Part shown: positions 36,121 to 47,860 of the stretch, piece by piece
Numbering within the stretch: position 1 is the first letter of the stretch
Layout of the letters: every line of letters starts with the position of its first letter
NCBI GenBank assembly: GCA_037447655.1
Contig: JBBHKE010002185.1
Span: 149,934-213,933, forward strand
Length of the DNA: 64,000 nt
Origin: Zygnema cylindricum
Taxonomy: Eukaryota; Streptophyta; Zygnematophyceae; Zygnematales; Zygnemataceae
Reading direction: 5' to 3'
Notes under the pieces: model-generated
Seen by the model: only the letters and a program-made list of their open reading frames with translations
The model's database searches: none
What the model was told of the DNA's origin: nothing
Made by a program: the position numbers and the translations under genes

Positions 36121-36710
36121 AAGTCCTTATTGTATGGGTTTCTGAACATCATACAGAATGGACGCCAGTTAATTGATGGCTTTCTCCTCCATTTGTTTCT
36201 ACTATAGTGAAGTTCTTCAGATTTCTATGTCTGACCTAATGATGCATTATGGTGCGACATGTTGTTCTCTACGGTAGATTGGTGCAAAGGGCTTGTAGAC
36301 TTTTCATGGTCTATTATTGCGTGTAGATGTAATTGTAAAAATGAGTGGATGGCTGATATTTCCGTTCGACTTTATTTAGGATTTTGCAGACTGGGAGCAA
36401 TCGTGGCCACCATTTCATTTCTCTCTGGACCTTCGTCCATATGTATGTTTGTTATAAATGATACAGAATTCTGTACACAAGCTTTGTGAAGTGCTGTTAT
36501 TACTGTCACAACCATCTTCATCTGCTTGTATCATATGCATGTCGTAGAAGACGGCATGACAAACATCCGAGTTATTGAACCGGAAGCAAGTGGTAACAGA
36601 TTGAATGGGGACTGGCCATTATCACTGGTCTGGTTGTGATGATACCTAAATCACCATGACATCATCATCATCATCATGTTAGATTGACAATATCCAATTG
36701 TAACTTTATT
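36121..36710. other. Intergenic, no feature seen
   Basis: The 590 bp between the RING gene and the minus-strand non-LTR element includes a short (ATC)n run near 36661-36677. No gene or RNA is recognised. Confidence 0.4.
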
Positions 36711-39700
36711 TAAGGGCCGACTTTATTAAAAAGCGCGATGGTAAACCATCTGAGTCCATAGGAACAAAAGGAAGTAGCATTGTTAAAACTGAAAAACCAC
36801 ATGACTACGGAATAAACAAAGAGGAAAATCAAGGCAAAACCGACGAAAATATGAAAGAATGGCGGGGAAATCAAAAACACCCTAAAAAGCAAAACCCCGC
36901 AAACAAAACATCAAAGGAAAAAACTAACACCAACAGAACTAAAAATCTACAGAAAGCAACAATGTAAGTCCCCGAATAACAGAGGAGCACGAGGAGGAAG
37001 TTCCAGAAAATGCCGTCGATCCATAACAGAAATAGACAATCGAAGTAATATAGAAGCCAGCACCCGTTGTAGAGCCACGGAAAAACGTTGACGAAAAAAG
37101 GAAGTAAGGACTGAAACAGAAGGGCTCCCAGGTCCCCGCCTCTCGAACGAGCGCCGACCACAAGTACGGAAAAACTCGTCCAAAGCCACACCCACACAAC
37201 CAAATATCTCGACCGCCATCGGAATGAAGCCATCCATAGCGTCGCGACAAGCATAATCACGCTCCTTCCTTTTAGCCGCGTCACGGGCGGCCACTCCCAC
37301 ATGCCGGGCCGCTTCGGTGACGACTGTAGTTGAGGTAGGGTTTGCCAAAACAATATCACCAAATGTACGACGCGCACCATCAAGTAATACAAGGTCAATC
37401 CGACGCGAAGGAATAATATGAGAGACCTCCCGAAGAACAGAAAGTCCCCCCTCAGAAGCGATAGTAGCAATGGTGTCTCGAATCGTGTCATGCGCCCGAA
37501 TCAACTCGCCCCCGTGGGAGCAACGAAGCAAATGGACCCCGTCGGGCTGCAGAACATGGCCATAGGAGCAAATGAGTGAGCCAAGCAAAGGTGGGCGAGG
37601 GAGGCCAAGGCGGAACCTAAGGGCCGTCGTGAACTGAGCCGGGGTGAAACGAAGAGTAGATAAAATAGGGACAGCCAATAGCCAAGCTCCAGAGCCAAAC
37701 CACCACAAGACAGAAAGCGTGCACGTGAAGAATTGGAAGGAAGCGCCTCGAGAACCTCAGATTTAATAGTGGCGACAACCTGATCAGAAATGGATTTCTA
37801 AACACGCGTAACTAATGTCGTAACACAAGTGGAAAAAATCGGCATGTCCTCGATAGCAGCCGGATTAAGAGAACGTGATGCATCGAAAAGGGACCGTTGG
37901 AAGGCGAGCTCACCATGTGAAACACGGGGAACCACGGCCGCAAGAATAGAAGTGTCCCCAGCCAGAAAACGAGAGACAATAGTGGAAGCAATAAGGCACC
38001 AACTTCCCAAATAGGCGGTTGGAGCAACACGCGCTGTCGAGAGTAAACCCAAACCGCCAGCCGAGACAAGAAGAGAGGCTTGAATGCGTGCCGCAGGCTC
38101 AGACTCGCGATCAAAAGCTCCACAGCCCAACAAACTGTGGAGGACATCCATAAGACGATCGTCGAAAGCAGAAAGTGAGGACACAAAGGATAGGGTGGGA
38201 GGGGAAGTGCGAGTAAGGTAGGAGGGTCGGTGAGGGAAACATCGTGTTAGAAGAGCAAAGGCCACCTGGGGATCAAAATGGTGAGGAAGGTCGTCCACAT
38301 GGGACAAATCTGTCTGAAGAGTGTAATCGAGGAATTTCGTGAGGCATGGATTGAACCAAGCGGGCAACCCAACACACGAATGCCTTCAGAAGGAGGAGGG
38401 GTCTGAAAATCACGAGGGGGAGTGAAAGGAGGAGGAATAAGACGTGGGGACCAAACAGCACACTTTGAGGGCTGGACCGAAAGATTGAGTCCGGCCAACC
38501 GAGCCTTGAAAAAGTTATAGGCCGGTATAACTTGGTCTGAAGGACCAATAATGTGTGTGTCATCCGCAACTGAAGGGAAGAGACAAGAAGGGTAAGCAGC
38601 AGCGGAAGCTCGGAGAGCACGGTAATGGGCAAGGGCAAACAAAGGACCCCCAAGAGGATGGCCCTAAAGAGTGCCAGTCATGGAGGAAAGTGGGACCAAA
38701 TCATCATCTGTGGAGAAAGAGAGGCTAGTGCTCTGAGAATAAAAGGCTCTCACAAAAGGAAATATCTGGACAATCAGGGAAGGTGCACCGATAAGCTCCA
38801 AAAAAATAGCATTCCGATCCACTGTATTAAAGGCATTAGAAACATCCACCTGGAGGACTAACCAATCCGGATGGGCATCTAACAAAGCCCGGATCCCGTG
38901 GACCACAGCCTCACAACCCCCCAGGGTTGCCACTCTGAACTGATGAGGAGAGATATAATCATGAAAAGCGGGCTGGAGCTGGATGCAGATCGCACGGGCC
39001 ACCAATCGGTACAATACCTCGCCCACTACAATAGGACGGATTCCCCCATTGGGTTTAGTAACAGCTACGAGGTGGGACGATGTGAGGAGAGCGCAAATAC
39101 GAGAAGGGACATTGCCAGCCGCAATAAGAGAACATATTCGAAAAAACATATCAAAGTCGCTAGCACCAGATTCCGGAGGCAAAACGTTGCGAAATAACTC
39201 ATAAACAGTGCTTTAAGGACCCCTAGCTGAAAGATGTGGAGAAGTCGTAAGGGCTTTAATTAAATAGTCTCGATCCCGATCCAAAAGAAAAAAAGTCTAT
39301 CGGCTCGAAGGTAGGTGTGAATAGAGGGGGACTGAGCGGATGAAGAGCTCGGAGAATCTCAACAGTCGCAGCAGACCGAGGAGCAGGATTAAATGGCTGG
39401 AGTGCTCGAACCGCTCGAGAGAGTTCACCAACTCGGCCTAAATGTACCGCACGACGATAGGAGGATGACACATCTGAAGTCCGAGATGTACGACGTGGTG
39501 TGAAAGAAGCACTCGCAACTCGATCCTCGTACTCGGCATGAAGGGCTCGCCAATCGCCTCGAAGGAATCGTCGACACCGAGCCATAGTTTCTCGAGCCCC
39601 GCTATCACCGCCATGGCCAGGTAAGACTAGAACCCAAAGTGAGAACATGAAAAAGAGGTGCCAAGGACCAACATCCGCGAGATCCGAATAAATACGGGAC

Positions 39701-40330
39701 AAAGGTGGAGGGGGTCTTGTACGATAATCTGCACAACCAACTGAATTCGGGTGTATAATCGCGGAAGGGGGGGGGGGGCAAATCATAAGCTCCGAGCACT
39801 CTAAATCGCGTTCAAATGCCCAATCTTCGCTCGTAGGTCCGGACAGGAGTGTTGTGGAAGAAAGGGTACGAGAGGAATGGGTCACTCAAGGCCAAAAATT
39901 GTTGACAACTCTTTGTATGTCGGACAATACCGGCACCGGTCGCGAAAATGGTTACGACCCCCGGTACATTCTATCCGTGTTGAGGCTTGTGTGCGAGGTT
40001 TAGGTGGAGGAGGTGAACGAGGGAGAAGAGGCGACGGTGCACTGTCGGACATGGTTATTGAATGAGAGGGAGAAGCATGGGACGAGATAGAGGGAGAAGA
40101 AGGGTGAAATGGGAAGGAGGAAAGGAAACCATGGGAAATAGATGGTGGAAATGGTAGTGGGACTGAATCCTTTTTTTTCCGGTTGTGTGTGTGTGTTTGA
40201 GCGTGTGTGTGTGTGTGTGTGTTCTTGGCGTTAGGGTTTGAGGTGTGTGTCATGTTAGTGGGGGGAAAGGGGTTTCTAGCGTGGACTGGAAGTGGAAGGA
40301 GCTTAAGGATTACAGAAGGAGGTCGCACCT
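36711..40330 (-). pseudogene. R2-like non-LTR retrotransposon, copy 2, broken
   Basis: This is a near full-length element of about 3.6 kb, read on the minus strand. Its 5' part has an (AC)n run, then a degraded CCHC finger near 39950 (second Cys lost: RIECTGGRNHF). The reverse transcriptase pieces (39182-38247) carry motif A VDVSNAFNTVDRN and motif C VADDTHIIG. The C-terminal frame 37708-36947 holds the knuckle region (LLRCSHGG, HDTIRD) followed by REVSHIIPSRRIDLVLL and FGDIVLANPTS, a PD-(D/E)xK-like arrangement of the restriction-like endonuclease type, and ends near FGDLHCCFL. The 3' end is the CTCAGATGGTTTACCATCG ... AATAAAGTCGGCCC block. It is split into five frames, so it is inactive. 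Confidence 0.85.
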
Positions 40331-40383
40331 AGGATTTTGCCCGTATGCGTGCGGTTGGCAGCGGCCGGAGGCCGGATCTGGAG

Positions 40384-40545
40384 GTACATGTTTACGGGGA
40401 GCAGGTGTTGTCGCGAAGTGATGGAGGAAAAGACAGGATACGAACGTACATGTTTACGGGGAGCAGGTGTTGTCGCGAAGTGATGGAGAAAAAGACAGGA
40501 TCCGGAGGTACATGTTTACGGGGAGCAGGTGTTGTCGCGAAGTAC
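40384..40545. repeat. 62-bp minisatellite, about 2.6 units
   Basis: GTACATGTTTACGGGGAGCA starts at 40384, 40446 and 40508, followed each time by GGTGTTGTCGCGAAGT. The period is 62 bp with few differences; the third unit is cut short at about 40545, before an (ATC)n run. It lies just outside the 5' end of non-LTR copy 2. The 80-aa frame across it is a repeat product. Confidence 0.85.
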
Positions 40546-40559
40546 GATCATCATCATCA

Positions 40560-41447
40560 TATTTTGATGACCAAAAAAGCCAAATGAGACTTATAGAAGA
40601 ATAGAGTCGAAAAACTGAACAGAAATTTTCCATAACATGTTGTCCAGGACCGGGAAAACCGCTCTCTATGGAGTGGATAACGCAACAGAATGAAAAAATG
40701 CAATGTTTTACCCAAATAACATTGTCGAACACACAATCACTGCATTTGTTACAAAAAGGAGAGGTAGTATTCATAAAAGACATTCGGCAAATTAGTTTCC
40801 CACATTTGACTGTTGGGTCTTATATTTAGGTCAAGAAAAATAAAACAAATATACAAATGATTGTGGGCATTCGGTTGCATCAACTATGTAGTACAAATAA
40901 TATGCCAAGGCCAAAGACGAAGAAGATAAATGACTAAAATACAAAACAAGTACGATTGGACCAAATACACGTATATAACTACAATTTCTGACGTGGTTTG
41001 GCGTTGAGCTAATTACAATGTGGTGAATAATGTGTAAAAGAAAAAAACAAAAAAAGGAACAGGATTGAAAGAAACATTTAGCACGTGACCATTCCCATAA
41101 TTTAGTCAGATTACAACAGAAGGCAAACTGAATTAAAGGTGGAAAGAAGAAAGCAGTACTGAGCAGATTGAGAGAAGTAAGGGAAAGGAGATTGAAGGAA
41201 AAAGCTGATGATATGTAGATGGAACTGATGAACTTTAGGTGCACTCTACACTTTGGTACTATTATGCTCCTGTATATGATTACCATGGATGAAGGTTCAT
41301 ACCATGGTGGGTCCCCCAAAAAGGAATACATATGAAACAACATTCAGTTTTCTTAACTTTACTTATGTTCGAGTTTGGCACGTTATCACTTCTATATGAC
41401 TACCATTGCCTGAAGTTTCGTCCAGTGGTGGATTATTTTGGGTAAAA
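40560..41447. other. Gene-free stretch
   Basis: AT-rich DNA. A 170-aa minus-strand frame at 40831-41343 is rich in Phe, Ser and Leu and lacks any family resemblance. A pair of similar blocks (ATGATTACCATGGATGAAGGTT at about 41277 and ATGACTACCATTGCCTGAAGTT at about 41396) hints at an old small duplication. Nothing else is supported. Confidence 0.4.
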
Positions 41448-41452
41448 AAAGT

Positions 41453-42411
41453 TGGATAGAAAATTGCAGCGGGTTCAGTTTGTAGTGATCCAAACCCCTA
41501 AAAAATTATCTAATATTCAACATTCGTGCTCGGCATTTGGACGCACACAAATGTACTCCAATTTTTTTCCGAAATTGACAAATAGCTGGCCAAAGTTTGC
41601 CATTTATACAAGGTGCTCTCTGGGAGAGGCAGCTACCTACCCAAAATTTTCTAAGTCCTATTCCCCCTCTAAAACTCTATCTATTGAAGTACGGCATCAA
41701 TCAAATTGCTATGTCGTACAGAAAATTATAGGTGCCGGTGTACTTTGTGTACGGCCATTGTACAACATGGCCAAAATGTCAACACGTGTCAAATTAGGAT
41801 TTGTTCCTGTAATCTCCGGAGTTCCCGTAATCCAATGTTATCACGCCACGTATCATCTGACGTGGCAAAGATCGTTAAACGCCAAAAGTACCTCTTCTGT
41901 GATTGCGACGCCTATCGCGGCCGTCCGATCAAAACCGGCTATAATCCTAGGCGTTGAAATTCGACGCGCGGTATTTGTTTCAATATCGAAACAAATGTGG
42001 GGTATCCGTTCCGTCCCCATACCGTACTCAGTACTAAATCAAACTGTATCTATGCACTAAGTATCTAATCTCCGTTAAATGAATTAATGTATGTGTAACA
42101 ATTTATATGTTTATCAAACCTTATATATCGTAATACCAGTCCTAGACTTATATGTTAAGGCTACCAGCTAACTTGACAGACGGTAGGTACCCGGATCAAA
42201 TCCGGGGTCCATCAAATATTTTAGGTATCTCTATCGAGATTTGCTTTCCTGTCCTCTTTGGACAGCCTAGGCAGCCATGGATCTAACTTCTCCTCAAGTC
42301 TTCAGTGACTGCGACAAGTGTGGGGACTTGAGTGAAGAGTTAGAGGCAAGACGTCATTGTTTTGGCTTTTATTTTACAATATCTAGACCTATAAATTCTT
42401 AATTTTCAACA
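41453..42411 (-). mobile_element. Solo LTR of a second copia subfamily, 959 bp
   Basis: It is bounded by TG...CA and flanked by the perfect 5-bp duplication AAAGT (41448-41452, 42412-42416). It is clearly related to the 15475/20863 LTRs but diverged: shared blocks include the ACATGGCCAAAATGTC area, the G-box-like ACACGTGTC, CCACGTATCATC, AGCCTAGGCAGCCATGG and the ATAGGTCTAG end. A tRNA-like hairpin with core GGATCAAATCC is at 42193-42203. No internal region follows, so it is the product of LTR-LTR recombination. Confidence 0.88.
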
Positions 42412-42416
42412 AAAGT

Positions 42417-42890
42417 GTTGACCAAATAATCTTTTATATTTATGTGGATGATTTATTGATGGCATGCGACAAGTTGGAGCGCATTAATGAGTTGAAACAT
42501 TACCTTGAATTACATTTCAAATTGACAGATCTTAGAGAGGCACGCTATTTTTTTTTTGGGATTTAGATGTTACGCGAGTTGAGCGTTCCTATTGGTTGTA
42601 TGCCGATTTATTCTAACAACATGAGTTCGATGGCGTTACTAAAAATCCAGTGTTTCACAAAAGGACAAAACACATTAGTATCTAATGGCATTTTGTAAGA
42701 GATTTGGTTACGGCGAACGAGATTATATTTTTGTACGTACCGACAAAAGAGGAGGCGACAGATTTGCTGACGAAAGCAACCACGCATGATGTATTTGAGA
42801 GGAGAAAACCAAAACTTGGATTATGTTGAGGAGTTTTGGCGATTCCGACAATAAGAGGGGGGTTGTTGGGATATTGTCGCTTCGCGTCAT
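42417..42890 (+). pseudogene. copia pol remnant (RT palm, RNase H end and possible LTR start)
   Basis: The reading frame at 42424-42567 gives QIIFYIYVDDLLMACDK and LKHYLELHFKLTDL, the copia RT catalytic box and following helix, then a stop. After a deletion, 42615-42830 reads SNNMSSMALLKNP, HKRTKHISI and FVRDLVTANEI ... EEATDLLTKA, the RNase H C-terminus. A purine tract (AATAAGAGGGGGG) and TTGTTGGGATATTG at 42850-42876 look like a polypurine tract and LTR start. It is a different copia lineage from the 15-22 kb element and on the opposite strand. Confidence 0.8.
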
Positions 42891-42943
42891 TTCGCGAAGC
42901 GTCAAACCAACATTTAATTTTTGGACATGAAGTGTCACGTCAT

Positions 42944-43755
42944 TAGCGTTGGGTATCGAGGACCTTTTGCCGATATTCGATATATATTGAATTTTAGGTA
43001 CCCGATAATCGATATATTGCTTCGATATATTGAAAATCAAAATATCGCGATATATCGCCGATATGTTGCCGATATATCATATTCCCAATATATCAAGGCA
43101 TTTAAAAAAAATGAAAATTTTCACAGGTTTCCAAAGTCACGTGCCTTCGGACAAGGTGACCGTAAAATCTTTGCCGAAAAGAAATACGGTTTTTTCTTGA
43201 AAGTCAACAAAGTGAAGGCAATCTCTGAGGTACATTGACGCGGTACACTTGCGAAGTACACGTACATAATACGCAAGTACGGATTTCCATACGAAAATGG
43301 TTGGTTTACAAATCTTTGACGATTTTAGAGATTTGATGGTCGGCTTTTAAAGAACCACTCCAATCAAAACACGTATGTAATAACTTGTTAAAAGACAATA
43401 CGTGATGTAACCGATGCCTTTGTAATGCATAAATTTTGCTGTTCGTACAATTACAGAGACCTCTTGATGTAACCATACCCCAAATAAGTAATTATATGAA
43501 TTATAGAATTAGTACTTTTTGTCGGTTACATTTTGCGGCGTCTACCTGTAAGTTACGGAACCAAAATCACGTCGTACGTGGCGTATCAGACAATTTGTCT
43601 TTTTTGCTAAAATAACATATACTATATATCGCGATATATATCGCGATAATTTATGTTGGTCCCGGTACGATATATCGAGGATTCTGCTCGATTGATATTC
43701 GATATATCGAATATCAAAATTATCGCAACATGAATTAACCCGATACCCAACACTA
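42944..43755. mobile_element. hAT-like TIR element with GTTGGGTATCG ends
   Basis: It begins TAGCGTTGGGTATCG and ends CGATACCCAACACTA. Its interior is rich in CGATATAT/ATATCG palindromic words. It resembles the 34482-34946 element in ends and composition but lacks a recognisable 8-bp duplication, so it is older. It is non-coding and inserted in the remnant of the copia LTR. Confidence 0.6.
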
Positions 43756-43990
43756 ACCTGCGGATCTAACTCTGTCGTCTTCCTCCTCGCAACGCGACAT
43801 TTCCTACATTTCCAAACATCATCCACACACATGCACACACACACACACACACAATCACTCAGAATAAAAATAATAATAATAATAATAACAATGTAAAAAT
43901 AAAAATAATAATAATAATAATATTAATAAAAAAAAATCTGACTTTACGTCAACCGTCCCTCCCCCTCCCCCCCAATTTTCCTTCGGCATC
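43756..43990. repeat. (CA)n and (AAT)n microsatellites
   Basis: A CACACA run at about 43826-43852 and an AATAATAAT run at about 43868-43925 precede the non-LTR copy 3. The CA run has a counterpart upstream of copy 2 (40185-40222), so it may belong to the element's 5' region. Confidence 0.6.
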
Positions 43991-46900
43991 AACTTCTTTA
44001 CCCTCTACCCTTCTTCCCCATTGGCCTTTTACCCCCCCATATCCCCATACCCCCATACCACTATTTCAATCATCTTCCCTTTCCCACGCACCCCTTTTTT
44101 GGTCCCTCCTTCCATATCCCCCCTTTCTCTCCGTTGCATCCTTTCTCCCACCCTACCCATGGTTCCGTCCCACTCCCATTTCCACCATCTATTTCCCATG
44201 GTTTCCTTTCCTCCTTCCCATTTCCCCCTTCCTCTCCCTCTATCACGTCCCATGCTTCTCCCTCTCATTCAATGACCATGTCCGGCCGTGCATCCTCGCC
44301 TCTTCTCCCTCGTTCACTTCGTCCACCTAAACCTCGCACACAAGCCTCAACACGGATAGAATGTACCGGGTGTCATAACCATTTCGCGGCCGGTGTCGGT
44401 ATTGCCCGACATACAAAGAGTTGTCAACAATTTTTGGCCTTGAGTGACCCTTCCTGTATTACACTTTTCTTCCACAACACTCCCGTCCAGACCTACGAGC
44501 GAAGATTGGGCATTTGTACGCGATTTAGACGTGCTTGTAGCTTATGATTTGGGCACCCCCCGTCCGCGGTTATACACGCGGATTCTGATGGTTGTGCGGA
44601 TTATCGTACAGGACGCCCTCCACCTTCTTTTGTCCCGTATTTATTCGGATCCCGCAGATGTTGAACCTTGGCACCTCATTTTCATGTTTTCACTTTGGAT
44701 TCTAGTCTTACCTGGTCGTGGCGGTGGTAGCGGGGCCCGAGAAACTATTGCCCGATGTCGACATTTCTTTCGAGGTGATTCGCAGGCCCTTCATGCCGAG
44801 CACAAGGATCGAGTTGCGAGTGCTGCCTTCACACCACGTCGTACATCTCAGACTTTCGATATGCCATCTTCTTATCCTCGTGCGGTTCATTTGGGCCAAG
44901 TTGGTGAGCTCTCTCGAGCGGTTCAGGCCCTCCAACCGTTTAATCTTGCTCTTTGGTCTGTCGCGACTGTTGAGATTCTCTGGGTTTTTCATCCACCACG
45001 TCCTACCCCTCAGTCCCCCTCTATTCACACCTTCGAGCCGACAAAGGGTTTTCTCTTCGATCATGACTCTTTTATTAAAGCCCTTACAACTTCTCCACAT
45101 CTTTCAGCGGGGTGTCTTTCGGGCACTCTTTTTAAGCTATTTCGCGACGTTTTTCCTCCGAAATTTGGTGCTCGCGGTTTTGATATGTTTTTTCGAGTTT
45201 GTTCCCTTATTTCGGCTGACACTGTCCCTTCTCGTATTTGTGATCTTCTCACGGCATCGCGCCTCGTAGCTGTCACCAAACCCAATGGGGGAATCCGTCC
45301 TATTGCAGTGGGCGAGATATCGTACAGATTGGTGGCCCGTGCCATCTGCATCCAACTCTAGCCCGCTTTCCATGATTATTTTTCTCCTCATCAGTTCGGA
45401 GTGGCAACCCGGGGGGGTTGTGAGGCCGTGGTCCACGGGATCCTGGCATGTTAGATGCCCATCTGGATTGGTTAGTCCTCTAGGTGGATATTTCCAATGC
45501 CTTTAATACAGTGGATCGGAATGCCATTTTTTCGAAGCTTATGGCTGCACCTTCCCCGATTGTCCTGATATTTCCTTTTGTGAAAGCTTTTTATGCTTTG
45601 AGCAGTAGCCTCTCTTTCTCCACTGATGATGATTTGGTCCCATTTTCTTCCACTACTGGCACTCGTTAGGGTGATCCTCTTGGGGGCCCTTTTTTTGCCC
45701 TAGCCCATTACCGCGCCATCGAAGCTTCTGCAGCTACTTACGATTCTTGCCTCTTCCCTTCAGTTGCGGATGACACACACATTATTGGTCGCTCGGGACC
45801 ATGTTATACCGCCCTATAACTTTTTTAAGGCTTGTTTGGCCGAACTCAATTTTTCGGCCAACCCTCTACGTGTGTTGTTTGGTCCCCAAGTCCTATTCCT
45901 CCTCCTTTCACTACCCCTCCTGGTTTTGAGACTCCCCCTCCTTCCAAAGGCATTCGTGTGTTGGATTGCCCGATTGGTTTTGATCCATATGTCACGATAT
46001 TCCTTGATTCTGCTCTTCAGACAGATTTATCCCACGTGGACGACCTTCATCACCATCGTGATCCCTAGGTGGCATTTGCTCTTCTGACACGGTGTTTCCC
46101 TCACCGACCCTCCTACCTTACTCGGACTTCCCCTCCCACCCCATATCTTTTGTACTCACTTTCTGCATTCGATGATCGCATGGTCGCCTTATGGATGTCC
46201 TCCACACTTTGTTCGGCAGTGGAGCTTTTGATGGCGAGTCTGGGCCTGCGGCACGCATCAAAGTCTCTCTTCCTGAAGCCTCTCTTCTTGTCTCGGCTCG
46301 CGGTTTGGGTTTACTCTCGACGGCGCGTGTTGCACACCCGCCTATTTGGGGGAGTTGGTGCCTTGTTGTTTCCACTATTGTCTCTCGTTTTCTGGCCAAG
46401 GACACTCATATTCTTGCGGCCGTGGTTCTCCTTTGTTTCAAATTGTGAGCTCGCCTTCCAGCGGTCCCTTTTGGATGCATCACGTTCTCTTAATCTGGCT
46501 GCTATCGAGAAATTGCCGATTTTTTCCACTCTTTTTATGACATCAATTGGGCGTGTTTAGGAATTCATTTTCTGATCGGGTTGTCGCCTCTATTAAATCT
46601 GAGCTTCTTGAGGCGCTTCCTTCCAATTCTTCGAGTGCATGTTTTTTGTCTTGTGGCGGACTTGGCTTTGGAGCTTGGCTTTTGGCTGTCCCTATCTTAT
46701 CCACTCTTTGTTTCACTCCGGCTTAGTTCACCACGGCCCTTAGGTTTTGGCTTGGCCTCCCTCACCCACCTGTGCTTGGCTCACTTGTTTGCTCCTGTGG
46801 CCACGTTCTCAAGCCCAACGGGGTCCATTTGCTTCGTTGCTCCCACGGGGGCGAGTTGATTCAGGCACACGACACGATTTGAGACACCATCGTTACTATC

Positions 46901-47660
46901 GCTTTTGAGGGGGGGTTTTCTGTTCGTCGGGGGGTCTCTAACATTATTGCTTCGGGTCAGATTGACCTTGTATTACTTGATGGTGCGCGTCGTACATTTG
47001 GTGACATTGTTTTGACAAGCCCTACCTCAACTACAATCGTCAACCAAGCGGCTCGCCATATGGGAGTGGCTGTGCGTGATGCAACTAAAAGGAAAGAGCG
47101 TGATTATGCCCATCGCGACGCTATGGATGGCTTTATTCCGATGGCGGTCGAGATATTTGGTTGTTTGGGTGTGGCTTTGGACGAGTTTTTCCGTACTTGT
47201 GGTCGGCGCTCGTTCGAGAGGCGAGGACCTGGGAGCCCTCCTGTTTCGGTTCTTACTTCTTTTTATCGTCAACGTTTTTCCGTGGCCCTACAACGAGTGT
47301 TGGCTTCTATATTACTTCGATCGTCTATTGCCATTAGGGATCGACGGCGTGTTCCGGAACTTCCTCCTCGTGCTCCTCCGGGATTCGGGGACTTGCATGG
47401 TTGCTTTCCGTAAATTCTTAGTTCTGTTGGGTGTTTTTTGCTACGTGTTAGTTTTTTCCTTTGATGGTTTGTCTGTTAGATTTTGCGTTTTTGGGTGTTT
47501 TTGACTTCCCTGCCATCCTTTCGTATTTTCGTAGTTTTTGCCTTGATTTTCCCTTTTGTTTATTCCCTTGTTATGTGGTTTTTCAGTTTTAGCAATGCTA
47601 CTTCTTTTTGTTCCTATGGACTCAGATGGTTTACCATCGCATTTTTTAATAAAGTCGGCC
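43991..47660 (+). pseudogene. R2-like non-LTR retrotransposon, copy 3, broken
   Basis: This is a near full-length element of about 3.6 kb on the plus strand and the best preserved of three at the N-terminus. The CCHC finger (near 44363-44425) has C-x2-C-x12-H-x3-C with HNHFAAGVGIAR between. The segment 44444-45361 gives a 305-aa frame up to the start of the RT. RT motif A is VDISNAFNTVDRN (near 45485), motif B is damaged (GTR-stop-GDPLGG) and motif C is VADDTHIIG. The knuckle CSCGHVLKPNGVHLLRC precedes HGG, the IDLVLLDG/FGDIVL nuclease-like block and the FGDLHGCFP C-terminus (stop about 47413). The 3' end AATAAAGTCGGCCC at about 47647-47660 abuts a (TA)n tract. Confidence 0.87.
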
Positions 47661-47661
47661 C

Positions 47662-47860
<199 letters not shown>

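Noticed and set aside
40831-41343. 170-aa Phe/Ser-rich minus-strand frame
   Set aside because: Composition is that expected of antisense AT/purine-rich DNA; no motif or membrane protein family recognised.
44021-44275. Pro/Ser-rich 84-aa frame
   Set aside because: It falls in the pyrimidine-rich 5' region of non-LTR copy 3.
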